The notes beneath the pieces are model-generated. The model had not been told where the DNA came from, ran no database searches, and saw nothing but the letters and a program-made list of their open reading frames with translations. This document shows, piece after piece, positions 35,212 to 42,660 of a DNA stretch of 64,000 nucleotides. The position numbers and the translations under genes are program-made. Origin of the DNA: Thermohalobaculum sp039180675 (GTDB lineage: Bacteria; Pseudomonadota; Alphaproteobacteria; Rhodobacterales; Rhodobacteraceae); NCBI GenBank assembly GCA_039180675.1, contig JBCDDC010000011.1, positions 1-64,000 of the forward strand, given 5' to 3'. Within the stretch, counting starts at the first letter, position 1. Every line of letters starts with the position of its first letter.

Positions 35212-35880
35212 GTGAAAGCCGAGTTCCGCTCGTGGCACATTTTACTTATCTCCAGCCCTTTGCTGGTCATCGCGGGCATTGTTCTCACGACGTATGAGAG
35301 TTTTGAGGTCGCGGTCTGGATCCCCTATGGCGGCGCATGGCTGACGGTGCTCACAGTCTACTTGAGAACCGCCAACATGGAGCGGACGCGGACGCAGGAT
35401 ACCCTGAGCACGCTACAGTCCCTGCGCACGAACCCGGACTATCTGAGGTCAGCCGCCGTTCTAAAAGAAGCGATCGGACCGCTGGGGACGCCGATCGGAT
35501 CCGTACTGCAAGAGGAGATGCGCAATGAGCAGCCAACCAGAGTAGATTCCACAAATCCTGACTTCAATTACGCTGCGCATTTTGTGCTGAACCAATACGA
35601 ATTCATCGCCGCGGCCACGCGTTTGGGCTCGATGGACAAAGCTCTGCTGCGCGAGACGATACGCTCGATCTTGATTGGTCTAGCAGGCAGTTTTCAAGAT
35701 GTGATCCATGAGATCCGCCAGAAAGATCCCAGCACCTGGGAGAATTTTGTCTGGCTCTATGCCGAGCTGCGCGATGGTAAGGGGCCCGATCCAGGTCTGC
35801 TCGATCCTGGTCCAGTCGAGGAGGCTTGGTATCGCTATCGCAATCAGGCGCATCGGGTCGAGGTGAGGGCGACGAAGTGA
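35212..35880 (+). CDS. DUF4760-like membrane-anchored hypothetical protein
   Basis: A 222-residue protein with an N-terminal hydrophobic pair (WHILLISSPLLVIAGIVLTT and PYGGAWLTVLTVYLR) and a cytoplasmic helical remainder. The soluble part (LNQYEFIAAATRLGSMDKALLRETIRSIL) resembles the DUF4760 family of uncharacterised proteins. GTG 35212 is preceded by GGAGG with a five-base spacer. TTG 35200 would place this ribosome binding site inside the coding region. It has no operon partner, and the inverted repeat at 35163-35192 lies in its leader. Confidence 0.6.
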   Translation: MKAEFRSWHILLISSPLLVIAGIVLTTYESFEVAVWIPYGGAWLTVLTVYLRTANMERTRTQDTLSTLQSLRTNPDYLRSAAVLKEAIGPLGTPIGSVLQEEMRNEQPTRVDSTNPDFNYAAHFVLNQYEFIAAATRLGSMDKALLRETIRSILIGLAGSFQDVIHEIRQKDPSTWENFVWLYAELRDGKGPDPGLLDPGPVEEAWYRYRNQAHRVEVRATK

Positions 35881-35960
35881 TAGCTGCCTGGTGACGCTGT
35901 CGTGAAGGCGGGCCGCCCAGATCTGCGCTGGAGCAAAGCGCGATGCTTGAGGAGAGCGCG

Positions 35961-36776
35961 ATGCGAATCTGGCTAACTGCGCTGGTGATTGCGATAGCAC
36001 TCACCTCCGCCCACGCCGAGACCTGTGGCGGGCCAGAGGCGCCCTGTGCGATTGAGGGCGGGGTTTATCATGTCGCCTTGCCGGAGGGGGATGCGCGGCC
36101 GCCGGTCGTGCTCTGGCTGCACGGTCATGGTGGCTCCGGCGCAGGGGCGGTGAAGGGGTTCGCCACCAACTTCACCAAACGCGGATATGCGGTCGTGGCG
36201 CCGACCGGGCAGCAGACCTTGCTGTCGAAGACCGACTGGAGCGTTTCGGACGGGCTCGACTGGCCGCGCGACGATGTTGCGTTCCTGAAGGCGGTGCTGG
36301 CGGATGCGACCTCGCGCTTCGGGCTGGATCGGGAGCGTGTGCTGGTCGCCGGGTTTTCCCGTGGCGGATCGATGGCGTGGGAGCTGGCGTGCCGGGCGCC
36401 CGAGATCGGCGCCGCCTATGCGGCCGTCGCCGGTGCGTTCTGGGAGCCGATGGTGGCGCAGTGCCCGTCCCCGGTGCATCTGAACCACACGCATGGCTTT
36501 ACCGACCGGCTGGTGCCGTTCGAGGGGCGAAAGGTCGAGTTTCAGGGATTTGCCTTTCACCAGGGCAGCGTCATGAAGGGTATCGATGTCTGGCGTGAAG
36601 CAAATGGCTGCATGACGAGCGGCGCGCATCAGTTCCGCACCGATGGAGGCTGGGAGAAGAGCTGGCACGATTGCGAGGAGGGCTCGATCACCCTGACCCT
36701 GACCCAGGGCGGCCACGGCATCCCAAAGGGCTGGACCGCGCGCGTGCTGATCTGGTTCGAGAGCCTGCAGGAATAG
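35961..36776 (+). CDS. Secreted PHB-depolymerase/LpqC-type esterase
   Basis: A 271-residue alpha/beta hydrolase with signal peptide MRIWLTALVIAIALTSAHA and cleavage before ETCGG. The oxyanion loop is LHGHGGSG (53-60), and the nucleophile elbow is GFSRGGS with Ser133. The C-terminal QGGHGIPKGW carries the likely catalytic His. The family includes polyhydroxybutyrate depolymerases, feruloyl esterases and other secreted esterases. Four Cys suggest one or two disulfides. ATG 35961 has GAGGAG upstream. It lies next to but reads toward the convergent small peptide gene at 36869. Confidence 0.87.
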   Translation: MRIWLTALVIAIALTSAHAETCGGPEAPCAIEGGVYHVALPEGDARPPVVLWLHGHGGSGAGAVKGFATNFTKRGYAVVAPTGQQTLLSKTDWSVSDGLDWPRDDVAFLKAVLADATSRFGLDRERVLVAGFSRGGSMAWELACRAPEIGAAYAAVAGAFWEPMVAQCPSPVHLNHTHGFTDRLVPFEGRKVEFQGFAFHQGSVMKGIDVWREANGCMTSGAHQFRTDGGWEKSWHDCEEGSITLTLTQGGHGIPKGWTARVLIWFESLQE

Positions 36777-36868
36777 AGCGCCTCTTGGCTCAGGATGCGG
36801 TTCTCAATGTATTGAAGTCCACCGCGCGTCGCAGTGGGCTCCAAGCCATCTGGCAGCCGGTGACGGGA

Positions 36869-37141
36869 TTACGATCCGGGAAACCTGCCCGGCCGGGTGC
36901 GGAGGAAGGCGGTATCGAAGGATTTCCGGCCCGGCCGCTTGCGCACGAAGAGATCCTCGCTCTGGACCGAGAACTGGTCGCTGCCCTGAACGAACTGATC
37001 GCCGCCCGGGATGTTGGTGCTTCCCTGGCCGAAGAAGAAGCCACCATCGGCGCTGTCGAGCTGGTCGTCCTCGACTGCCTCGGGGGCGCTCTCCGCCTTG
37101 GTGGTCTGATCGGTCTTGTCCGTCTTTTTCTGGTCACTCAT
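36869..37141 (-). CDS. Candidate double-glycine-leader peptide 1
   Basis: A 90-residue small protein. Its acidic leader ends with EDDQLDSADGG (residues 24-34), with V23 (-12), L28 (-7) and A31 (-4) at the hydrophobic positions expected before a C39 cleavage site after G34. The core, starting FFFGQGST, is Gly/Gln-rich and has a basic C-terminus with RKRPGR and RTRPGR. F37-x-Q39-G40-S41 aligns exactly with peptide 2. ATG 37141 has GGAG six bases upstream. The annotation as a secreted peptide precursor is inferred from the leader pattern and from the peptidase exporter at 17064. No known bacteriocin family is recognised. Confidence 0.75.
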   Translation of the reverse strand: MSDQKKTDKTDQTTKAESAPEAVEDDQLDSADGGFFFGQGSTNIPGGDQFVQGSDQFSVQSEDLFVRKRPGRKSFDTAFLRTRPGRFPGS

Positions 37142-37190
37142 GAGAAACTCCATCTTCTTTGGATCTGTCAGTTCGTTACTGTGTTGGGAA

Positions 37191-37209
37191 GCGCGGTTTC
37201 GGCCCGCGC
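37191..37209 (-). terminator. Hairpin between leader peptide genes 2 and 1
   Basis: GCGCGG-N7-CCGCGC lies 10 bases after the stop of peptide 2 on the minus strand and before peptide 1. There is only a short T-poor tail, so it may attenuate rather than terminate and set the ratio of the two peptides. Confidence 0.4.
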
Positions 37210-37218
37210 AGGTGCGAT

Positions 37219-37476
37219 TCAGCGAGTAGGCCGCCGTCTGAGGACGCCCTGCGTGTTGATCAATTGATCGTCGGAGAGGTCCGCCGTCACGGTATTCATA
37301 TCCATGCCGGGGATCTTGCCTTTGGCCATCGTGCTGCCGCCGGCCATGACCACGCTGCCTTGTGTGAAGTTCAGGCTGAGACCGCCATCAATATCGCCTA
37401 GCTGATCTTCGCCGATCTCTTCGGGGCCGCCATTGGCCTTGTCTTCGAGATCCTTGGGTGTTCTTGGGCCCGTCAT
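37219..37476 (-). CDS. Candidate double-glycine-leader peptide 2
   Basis: An 85-residue small protein. The leader contains EEIGEDQLGDIDGG (19-32), giving I21, L26 and I29 at -12, -7 and -4 relative to cleavage after G32. The predicted core begins LSLNFTQGSVVMAGG, with the F-x-Q-G-S motif at 37-41 shared with peptide 1. The C-terminus contains DLSDDQLINTQG (66-77), a near copy of the leader motif, followed by a basic VLRRRPTR tail. ATG 37476 is preceded by AGGAG. The extension to 37539 is not needed. The role is inferred. Confidence 0.75.
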   Translation of the reverse strand: MTGPRTPKDLEDKANGGPEEIGEDQLGDIDGGLSLNFTQGSVVMAGGSTMAKGKIPGMDMNTVTADLSDDQLINTQGVLRRRPTR

Positions 37477-37556
37477 ACTCAACTCCTGACACATACCGCA
37501 CGGCGCGAGTGCCCCGCGATCTGCAACCGACAGTATCACAGCTTCGCAGCAGCGGG

Positions 37557-37572
37557 TGTAAGGAAAATTACA
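37557..37572. promoter_or_regulatory. CRP/FNR-spaced dyad upstream of leader peptide 2
   Basis: TGTAA-N6-TTACA, the 5-6-5 spacing of CRP-family sites, located about 80 bases before the peptide 2 start and immediately past the phosphatase stop. Candidate promoter-regulatory site for peptide 2. Confidence 0.4.
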
Positions 37573-37575
37573 GGC

Positions 37576-38016
37576 TCATGGACGCAGAGTATCGACCAGG
37601 GAACGGGCTGCGTGTTCGACCATGTCGAGGGCGAGCTCATAGTCGGCCGGGCCGCCATAGTAGGGGTCGGGGATCTCCTTGCCATCCGGGTCGAATAGGC
37701 GGATCTCGGCTTTCGCGCCGACTGGGCGCTGTGCTTCGAGATTGCGCAGGTTGGCGCGGTCCATTGCGACGATGAGGTCGAAGGCGTGGAAGTCCTCGGC
37801 GCGCACCTGACGGGCGCGCTGGGCCGTGTTGTCGTATCCCCTTGCCTCGGCTGCGGCGAGGCCGCGCGGATCAGGCGGGTTGCCGATGTGGTAGGCGCCG
37901 GTTCCGGCGCTGTCGACCTGCACGTCGAGCCCGGCCTCGGCCGCCAGCTTGCGAACTGCGCCCTCGGCCATGGGAGAGCGGCAGATATTGCCGAGGCAGA
38001 CACAGAGAATGCGCAT
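37576..38016 (-). CDS. Low-molecular-weight protein tyrosine phosphatase
   Basis: A 146-residue enzyme. The P-loop C-x5-R-S is CLGNICRS (residues 6-13), with Cys6 as nucleophile, and the general acid Asp lies in IPDPYYGGPADYE (about 115-127). These define the family, which dephosphorylates protein Tyr and in some bacteria arginine or regulatory targets in polysaccharide export. The gene lies between leader-peptide genes 2 and 3 on the same strand, with gaps of 99 and 147 bases. Whether it has any part in the peptide system is open. The ATG at 38016 is a normal start. Confidence 0.93.
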   Translation of the reverse strand: MRILCVCLGNICRSPMAEGAVRKLAAEAGLDVQVDSAGTGAYHIGNPPDPRGLAAAEARGYDNTAQRARQVRAEDFHAFDLIVAMDRANLRNLEAQRPVGAKAEIRLFDPDGKEIPDPYYGGPADYELALDMVEHAARSLVDTLRP

Positions 38017-38163
38017 GGGTTCCCTTCCCTTGAACTAACTGGTTTTCGATAGCAGGCTGGGCGGAGGAGTAAAGCGGATGAGTTGGTTTTCTGGGCGGCC
38101 GCGCGAGGTTTTTGGGAGTGGCGGTGGCCGAAGATCGAGTGGACCCGTCTGGCGGCTCTCGTC

Positions 38164-38400
38164 TCAGCTGCCTTTCCGGGATTTACCGTTCCAAAGCTGC
38201 CCGGTGATGACCGGGGCGCGGGTGCCGCCCTGGGTGAAGCCGGTGAGCACTTCGTCCTCCACCTCTGGCAGGAACGTGCTGGTCTGCTCGTTCCAGTCCG
38301 CATCCGCGAGGACGCGGCCCTGCTGGCGGCCGCCGCCTATTGCCTCTTCCATGTCTGCATCCGAAAGTGTGGTCGGTGACTTGTCTTTCCGGTCTGGCAT
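38164..38400 (-). CDS. Candidate double-glycine-leader peptide 3
   Basis: A 78-residue small protein. The leader TLSDADMEEAIGG (11-23) is a near-classic double-glycine leader, with L12, M17 and A20 at -12, -7 and -4 and a further G24. The core RQQGRVLADADWNEQ continues to LTGFTQGGTRAPVITG, where F55-x-Q57-G58-G59 parallels the motif of the other two peptides, and ends with a basic NGKSRKGS. ATG 38400 has GGAGG six bases upstream. It is divergent from the Sir2 gene. No modifying enzyme is adjacent. It is the clearest of the three precursors. Confidence 0.8.
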   Translation of the reverse strand: MPDRKDKSPTTLSDADMEEAIGGGRQQGRVLADADWNEQTSTFLPEVEDEVLTGFTQGGTRAPVITGQLWNGKSRKGS

Positions 38401-38442
38401 GGCAGCCTCCATCAACGATGTCATGGACGGTGAATCATAGCA

Positions 38443-38454
38443 GGCACCGGTGCC
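38443..38454. promoter_or_regulatory. Perfect 12-base palindrome between peptide 3 and Sir2 genes
   Basis: GGCACCGGTGCC in the 93-base spacer of the divergent pair. A plausible operator controlling peptide 3, Sir2 or both, supported by symmetry and position alone. Confidence 0.35.
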
Positions 38455-38493
38455 GACTGCAGTAGGGATTGATACAGTCTGATGGGGGCAGGG

Positions 38494-39189
38494 ATGGAGC
38501 ACATCGTCATTCTGACCGGCGCGGGCGTGAGCGCGGAAAGCGGGCTCGGCACCTTTCGCGATGCCGATGGGCTCTGGACCAAGTACGATCTGGAGGATGT
38601 GGCGACCCCGCAGGGTTATGCCCGCAACCCGGATCTGGTGCTGGATTTCTACAACGCGCGCCGGGCGAATTGCCGGGGCGCCGAGCCGAATGACGCGCAT
38701 TATGCGCTGGCCCGGCTGGCACGGGAGTTTGACGGGCATGTGACGCTGATCACCCAGAACATCGACGACCTGCATGAGCGCGGCGGCAGCCCGGAGGTGA
38801 TCCACATGCATGGCGAGTTGATGCGCGCACTTTGCGCGGCCTGCGGGCATCAGTGGGACTGGCGGGAGGATATGAGCCGGGCGGATACCTGCGACCGATG
38901 CTCAGCCGCAGGCGCGGTTCGCCCGGATGTCGTCTGGTTCGGCGAGATGCCCTATCATATGGACCGGATCGGAGCGCTGCTGACGGGGGCGACGCAGTTC
39001 GTCGCCATCGGCACCTCGGGCGCGGTCTATCCGGCAGCCGGATTCGTGACCGAGGCGCGGATGCTGGGGATCAGCACGCTGGAGATCAATTTCGAGGCGT
39101 CGGATAACACGAAGGCGTTTGACCGGCGCATCCTCGGCCCCGCGACCGAGGCCGTGCCGAGATGGGTGGAGAGTCTGATTGGTTCTTGA
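38494..39189 (+). CDS. cobB: Sir2-family NAD-dependent protein deacylase (CobB type)
   Basis: A 231-residue class III sirtuin. The NAD-binding GAGVSAESGLGTFR opens the protein, TQNIDDLHERGG and HMHGEL contain the catalytic His, and four Cys (CAACGHQWDW...CDRCSA) form the structural zinc site. Like bacterial CobB it should remove acetyl, and possibly succinyl, groups from lysines, for example on acetyl-CoA synthetase. ATG 38494 is better spaced to the GGGGGCAGGG stretch than ATG 38482. It is divergent from the third leader-peptide gene and precedes the PPK2 gene by 63 bases. Confidence 0.95.
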   Translation: MEHIVILTGAGVSAESGLGTFRDADGLWTKYDLEDVATPQGYARNPDLVLDFYNARRANCRGAEPNDAHYALARLAREFDGHVTLITQNIDDLHERGGSPEVIHMHGELMRALCAACGHQWDWREDMSRADTCDRCSAAGAVRPDVVWFGEMPYHMDRIGALLTGATQFVAIGTSGAVYPAAGFVTEARMLGISTLEINFEASDNTKAFDRRILGPATEAVPRWVESLIGS

Positions 39190-39252
39190 TCTCGCGCAAA
39201 TGCAAGACACAGGCGATGTGCAAAAGTCGCGCAAGCCGCAAGCGAGGCAATG

Positions 39253-40089
39253 ATGGCCCGGTCTAAGAAACACTCAACACCCCGGCTAAGCGATCTCGAC
39301 CTGACGCTTAAACTCGACGCGACTGCGTATGAGCGGCAATTGCTGCGGCTGCAGGAAAAGCTGTCGGTGATCCAGCAGGCCTATCTGGTTCAGGGCCATA
39401 ACGGCGTGATCGTCTTCGAAGGCTGGGATGCGGCGGGTAAGGGCGGGACCATACGGCGCCTGTCGGCGGCCTTCGATCCGCGCAGCTTCAAGGTCTGGCC
39501 GATCGGTGCGCCGCGAAACTACTACCTGAACCGCCATCACCTCCTGAGGTTCATGGAGCGTCTGCCGCCCAAAGGCGCGATCTCGGTCTTCGACCGGTCG
39601 TGGTATGGCCGTGTTCTGGTCGAGCGGGTCGAAGCGCTGACCCACAAAGACCGCTGGCGTGCCGCCTATCGCGAGATCAACGATTTTGAGCGGATGCTGA
39701 CCGATGACGGGGTGCGCGTGATCAAGATCTTCATGCATATCTCGGCCGAGGAGCAGCTTCGGCGGTTCGAACAACGGCTGCGCAACCCGAGGAAGCGCTG
39801 GAAGCTGACCTATGAGGATTTCCGCAACCGGGCCAACTGGGATGCCTATAATGAGGCTGCGGATGAGATGTTCGCCAAGACCTCAACCCGCCACGCGCCC
39901 TGGACCCTTGTGCCCTCGGAGAACAAGAAGCATGGCCGGATCGCGGCGATTACGGAGATCGTCAAGCGGCTCGGCAAGGGGATCGACCTGACACCCCCGG
40001 CGATGGACGAGAATGTGGTGGCTGCGGCGATTGAGCATTTCGATCTGGAGCCAGAGCTTGTCGCCCGGCTGAGCGGGCGGACCGAGTAG
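39253..40089 (+). CDS. Polyphosphate kinase 2 family protein (PPK2)
   Basis: A 278-residue PPK2 domain. Walker A is FEGWDAAGKGG (about 54-64), Walker B FDRSWYGRVLVERV (about 113-126), and the lid NPRKRWKLT (about 178-186) contacts polyphosphate. These enzymes use polyphosphate to phosphorylate ADP/GDP or AMP, or the reverse. The subclass cannot be fixed from the motifs alone. ATG 39253 has GAGG with five-base spacing. ATG 39250, directly before it, is also possible. Confidence 0.93.
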   Translation: MARSKKHSTPRLSDLDLTLKLDATAYERQLLRLQEKLSVIQQAYLVQGHNGVIVFEGWDAAGKGGTIRRLSAAFDPRSFKVWPIGAPRNYYLNRHHLLRFMERLPPKGAISVFDRSWYGRVLVERVEALTHKDRWRAAYREINDFERMLTDDGVRVIKIFMHISAEEQLRRFEQRLRNPRKRWKLTYEDFRNRANWDAYNEAADEMFAKTSTRHAPWTLVPSENKKHGRIAAITEIVKRLGKGIDLTPPAMDENVVAAAIEHFDLEPELVARLSGRTE

Positions 40090-40157
40090 GCCGCGCGGGC
40101 TGCCCTGACGCCCAGGGTTTGATCAGCTATGCTGAGCAGGCAATCACGGGGATGAAG

Positions 40158-40949
40158 ATGCACATCGCGGGCGTCTGCCTCGACATCGAAGGCGTGCTTT
40201 TGCAGGAGGGACGGGCGCTCCCCGGCGCGGCGGAGGCGGTGGAGGCTACCCGGGCGGCGGGCCTGCCGCTCAGATGCCTGACCAACACGACCACCACCGC
40301 CCGCGCCGTGGTGCTGGCGCGGCTGAACGAGGCCGGGATCGGCGTCGACAAAGCCGAGGTGCTGACGCCTGCGGCAGGGGCGGCGGGGTTTCTGGAGACG
40401 CAAGGGATCACGCGGGTTCATCTGGCGGCGGCGCCAGAGTTGGCACGGGATTTCGCATCCTTCGATCTCTGCGATACGGACGCAGGCGCGGTGGTGATGG
40501 GCGACCTTCATCGCGGGTTCGACTGGGACCGGCTGAACGGGCTCTACCGGATGCTGGACGCCGGGGCCGTGCTGATCGCGCTCCACAAGAACCGATATTG
40601 CAGGCGCGGGGCGGAGAATGGGCTCGACCTCGGCCCCTTCGTCGCGGCGCTGGAATATGCAAGCGGGCAGATGGCGCGGGTGTTTGGCAAGCCATCGGGT
40701 GATTTCTTCGCCAGCGCGGTCGGGGGCATGGGCCTGGAGGCCGACAAGGTGGTCATGGTGGGCGATGATATCGAAGCGGATATCGGCGGGGCGCTGGCGG
40801 CGGGGTTGAAGGCCGTGCAGGTCAGAACCGGAAAGTACACTCCCCGCGACGAAGAGGAGGGGCGGCCGGTGCCGGATGCCCGCATCGCCTCGATCGCGGA
40901 TCTGCCGGCGTTGCTGGATTTGTCGAGCCGCCAATTGACGGGTCGATAA
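40158..40949 (+). CDS. HAD-superfamily hydrolase, LHPP/phospholysine phosphohistidine phosphatase-like
   Basis: A 263-residue HAD (class IIA) protein. Motif I reads CLDIEGVLL (7-15), so the usual second Asp of D-x-D is Glu, similar to the Ser seen in eukaryotic LHPP. Motif II is TNTTTTAR (about 42-49), motif III KNRYC with a Lys, and motif IV VGDDIEADIGGALAAGLK near 200. These fit the LHPP/TIGR01458 subgroup, which dephosphorylates phospholysine, phosphohistidine and pyrophosphate. The substrate is inferred from the subgroup only. ATG 40158 is preceded by GGGG. ATG 40152 is equivalent. Confidence 0.85.
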   Translation: MHIAGVCLDIEGVLLQEGRALPGAAEAVEATRAAGLPLRCLTNTTTTARAVVLARLNEAGIGVDKAEVLTPAAGAAGFLETQGITRVHLAAAPELARDFASFDLCDTDAGAVVMGDLHRGFDWDRLNGLYRMLDAGAVLIALHKNRYCRRGAENGLDLGPFVAALEYASGQMARVFGKPSGDFFASAVGGMGLEADKVVMVGDDIEADIGGALAAGLKAVQVRTGKYTPRDEEEGRPVPDARIASIADLPALLDLSSRQLTGR

Positions 40950-41012
40950 GGTGGGGAAGGCATGGCTTAAGGTCAGACCGGGCCGTGCTCCTCGTGAGGC
41001 TTCAGAAACAGA

Positions 41013-41034
41013 AATGCCGCCCGGGGGCGGCATT
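41013..41034 (-). terminator. Hairpin downstream of rpmB
   Basis: AATGCCGCC-N4-GGCGGCATT, a perfect 9-bp stem starting 25 bases after the rpmB stop on the minus strand and followed by T-rich TTTCTGTTTCTG. A good candidate for the rpmB terminator. Confidence 0.7.
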
Positions 41035-41059
41035 GCGGTCTTTCCGATTGGATCGGGTG

Positions 41060-41344
41060 TCAGGCGGTTTGGGCCGCCATCACCTCTTTCTTGACCTTGA
41101 GCGCGTTGGCCGAGAGCTCTTCGTCCTTGGCTTTGGCGAGGTAGGCGTCCAGGCCGCCGCGGCGGTCGACGGTGCGCAGGGTGGAAGCCGCGACCTTGAA
41201 CTTGAAGCTCCGGCCAAGGACATCGCTTTGGAGGGTCACCGGCTGCAGGTTGGGCAACCAGCGGTGCCGGGTCTTGTTGTTGGCGTGGCTGACGCGGTTG
41301 CCGGTCTGCACGCCCTTGCCGCTCAGTTCGCAACGACGGGACAT
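41060..41344 (-). CDS. rpmB: 50S ribosomal protein L28
   Basis: A 94-residue L28 protein. MSRRCELSGKGVQTGNRVSH is the standard N-terminus, and HANNKTRHRWLPNLQ follows. Residues KFKVAASTLRTVDRRGGLDAY are the C-terminal family motif. The full length with its alphaproteobacterial extension is present. AGAGGA lies upstream of ATG 41344. A clear hairpin follows the stop. It is transcribed alone here, without the L33 gene that follows in many other bacteria. Confidence 0.98.
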   Translation of the reverse strand: MSRRCELSGKGVQTGNRVSHANNKTRHRWLPNLQPVTLQSDVLGRSFKFKVAASTLRTVDRRGGLDAYLAKAKDEELSANALKVKKEVMAAQTA

Positions 41345-41629
41345 TTGCGTATCCTCTGGTCTCTGGCGCGGCGGAGATCTGTCTCCAGCTCAGCGCGATG
41401 AAAACGAAGGCTGTCGTCTAAGGGTTTGGCCGCGTCGCGTCAACCGTTGTGACACGGGCTTGGCGGTGTGCTTTTGGGGTTGCCCGATCGGTGGACACAG
41501 TGGGGTTTCCAGCCTTGCGGAAGCGATGCATGATACGACGAGGCCCGGTGCCGCGGATCCCTTGCCAATTATCCAGCCGGGCATGCGGCGCATATTGCGG
41601 GCCTCCATATAAAAAAGGAGGATCGTTCC

Positions 41630-42112
41630 ATGTCGCGCGTCGAGTCCCGGATCGCCGAGCACGAATTGCTGCTGCCCGCTCCGATGCATGTGCCAGGCGG
41701 GGTGAAGATCAAGTTTCCCTGGGTCAATATCCGGGGGGACCGGGCCTATTGCTCCGGCCACATACCTTTGACCGCCGATGGGCTGCCCGCGGGGCCGTTC
41801 GGCCAGGTCGGTGCAGAAGTCTCGAAGGACGAGGCTCATCTTCTGGCGCGCAATGCCGGGCTCTCGATGCTGGCGAGCCTGAAGCGGGCGCTGGGCGATC
41901 TCGACCGGGTCACGGCCTGGTGCCGGGTTTTCGGCATGGTCAACTCGGCGCCCGGGTTCGACCAGCACCCGTTTGTGATCAACGGGTTCACTGATCTGAT
42001 CCTCGAGATCTACGGCGAGGACGCGGGCGCGCATTCCCGCTCGGCCATCGGGGTAGCTGGCCTGCCGATGAACGTGGCGGTCGAGGTCGAGGCGGAGGTG
42101 ATCTTCCGCTGA
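41630..42112 (+). CDS. RidA-family protein (YjgF/YER057c/UK114, long form)
   Basis: A 160-residue protein of the larger RidA-like group. It has the central WVNIRGDRAYCSGHIPLTADG, a following Ala-rich helix NAGLSMLASLKRALGDLDRVT and the RSAIGVAGLPMNVAVEVEAEVIF signature, in which the Arg binds the carboxylate of imines in canonical RidA. It should act in hydrolysis or scavenging of reactive enamines/imines. ATG 41630 has an exceptionally good AAGGAGG site. The 285-base spacer before it shows no gene. Confidence 0.88.
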   Translation: MSRVESRIAEHELLLPAPMHVPGGVKIKFPWVNIRGDRAYCSGHIPLTADGLPAGPFGQVGAEVSKDEAHLLARNAGLSMLASLKRALGDLDRVTAWCRVFGMVNSAPGFDQHPFVINGFTDLILEIYGEDAGAHSRSAIGVAGLPMNVAVEVEAEVIFR

Positions 42113-42131
42113 GGTGCGTGGCGGGCCCGCT

Positions 42132-42596
42132 TCAGGCCGTGTTGCCGGTTTTCGCGGCCCGTACCATCCGCTCCAGCGCGTCGAGGAAGCGGCTGCGGTC
42201 TGCCTTGGTGAAGGCCTTGCCGCCGCCGCCCTGGTTCAGCGGGTTGGCCGCGCGCAGGTCGGCCATAAGGTCGCGCATCGCCAAGGCGTGGCCGATATTG
42301 GCGGCGGTGAACGCCTCGCCGTTGTGCTTGAGCGCGCGGCCTCCGGCCTCGATGCATTTCGCGGCCAGAGGGATGTCGCCGGTCACGCAGATATCGCCCG
42401 AGCCGATGCGCTCGGCGATCCACATATCTGCGGCATCCGGGCCGTCGGGGACGATCACGGTCTCGACCAGCGGGCTCCGGTCCGGCCGGATCCCGCCATT
42501 GGAGACCACCTTCACGGCGAGGCCGTGGCGTTCGGCAACTTTCAGCGCTTCGGCCCTGACCGGGCAGGCATCCGCATCGATATAGATCGTCGTCAT
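42132..42596 (-). CDS. YaiI/YqxD family protein (DUF188)
   Basis: A 154-residue protein opening MTTIYIDADACPVRAEALKV, with DADACPV as the DUF188 hallmark. GDICVTGDIPLAAKCI follows near 84-99 with the second Asp cluster, consistent with the PIN-like nuclease fold predicted for this family. The C-terminus contains NQGGGGKAFTKADRSRFLDA. The function is unknown. It is divergent from gpt, with 64 bases between the starts. Confidence 0.9.
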   Translation of the reverse strand: MTTIYIDADACPVRAEALKVAERHGLAVKVVSNGGIRPDRSPLVETVIVPDGPDAADMWIAERIGSGDICVTGDIPLAAKCIEAGGRALKHNGEAFTAANIGHALAMRDLMADLRAANPLNQGGGGKAFTKADRSRFLDALERMVRAAKTGNTA

Positions 42597-42660
42597 GGCA
42601 CCTCGCTCTGGCCCCCCGCGCACTCTGCCGCTAGAACGGGGCGAAACCGGAGTTCTGAGC

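Noticed and set aside
39846..41333. 495-codon minus-strand frame across PPK2, HAD and rpmB
   Set aside because: It runs antisense through well-supported genes and overlaps rpmB. The translation is Arg/Pro/Gln-rich with no recognisable domain.
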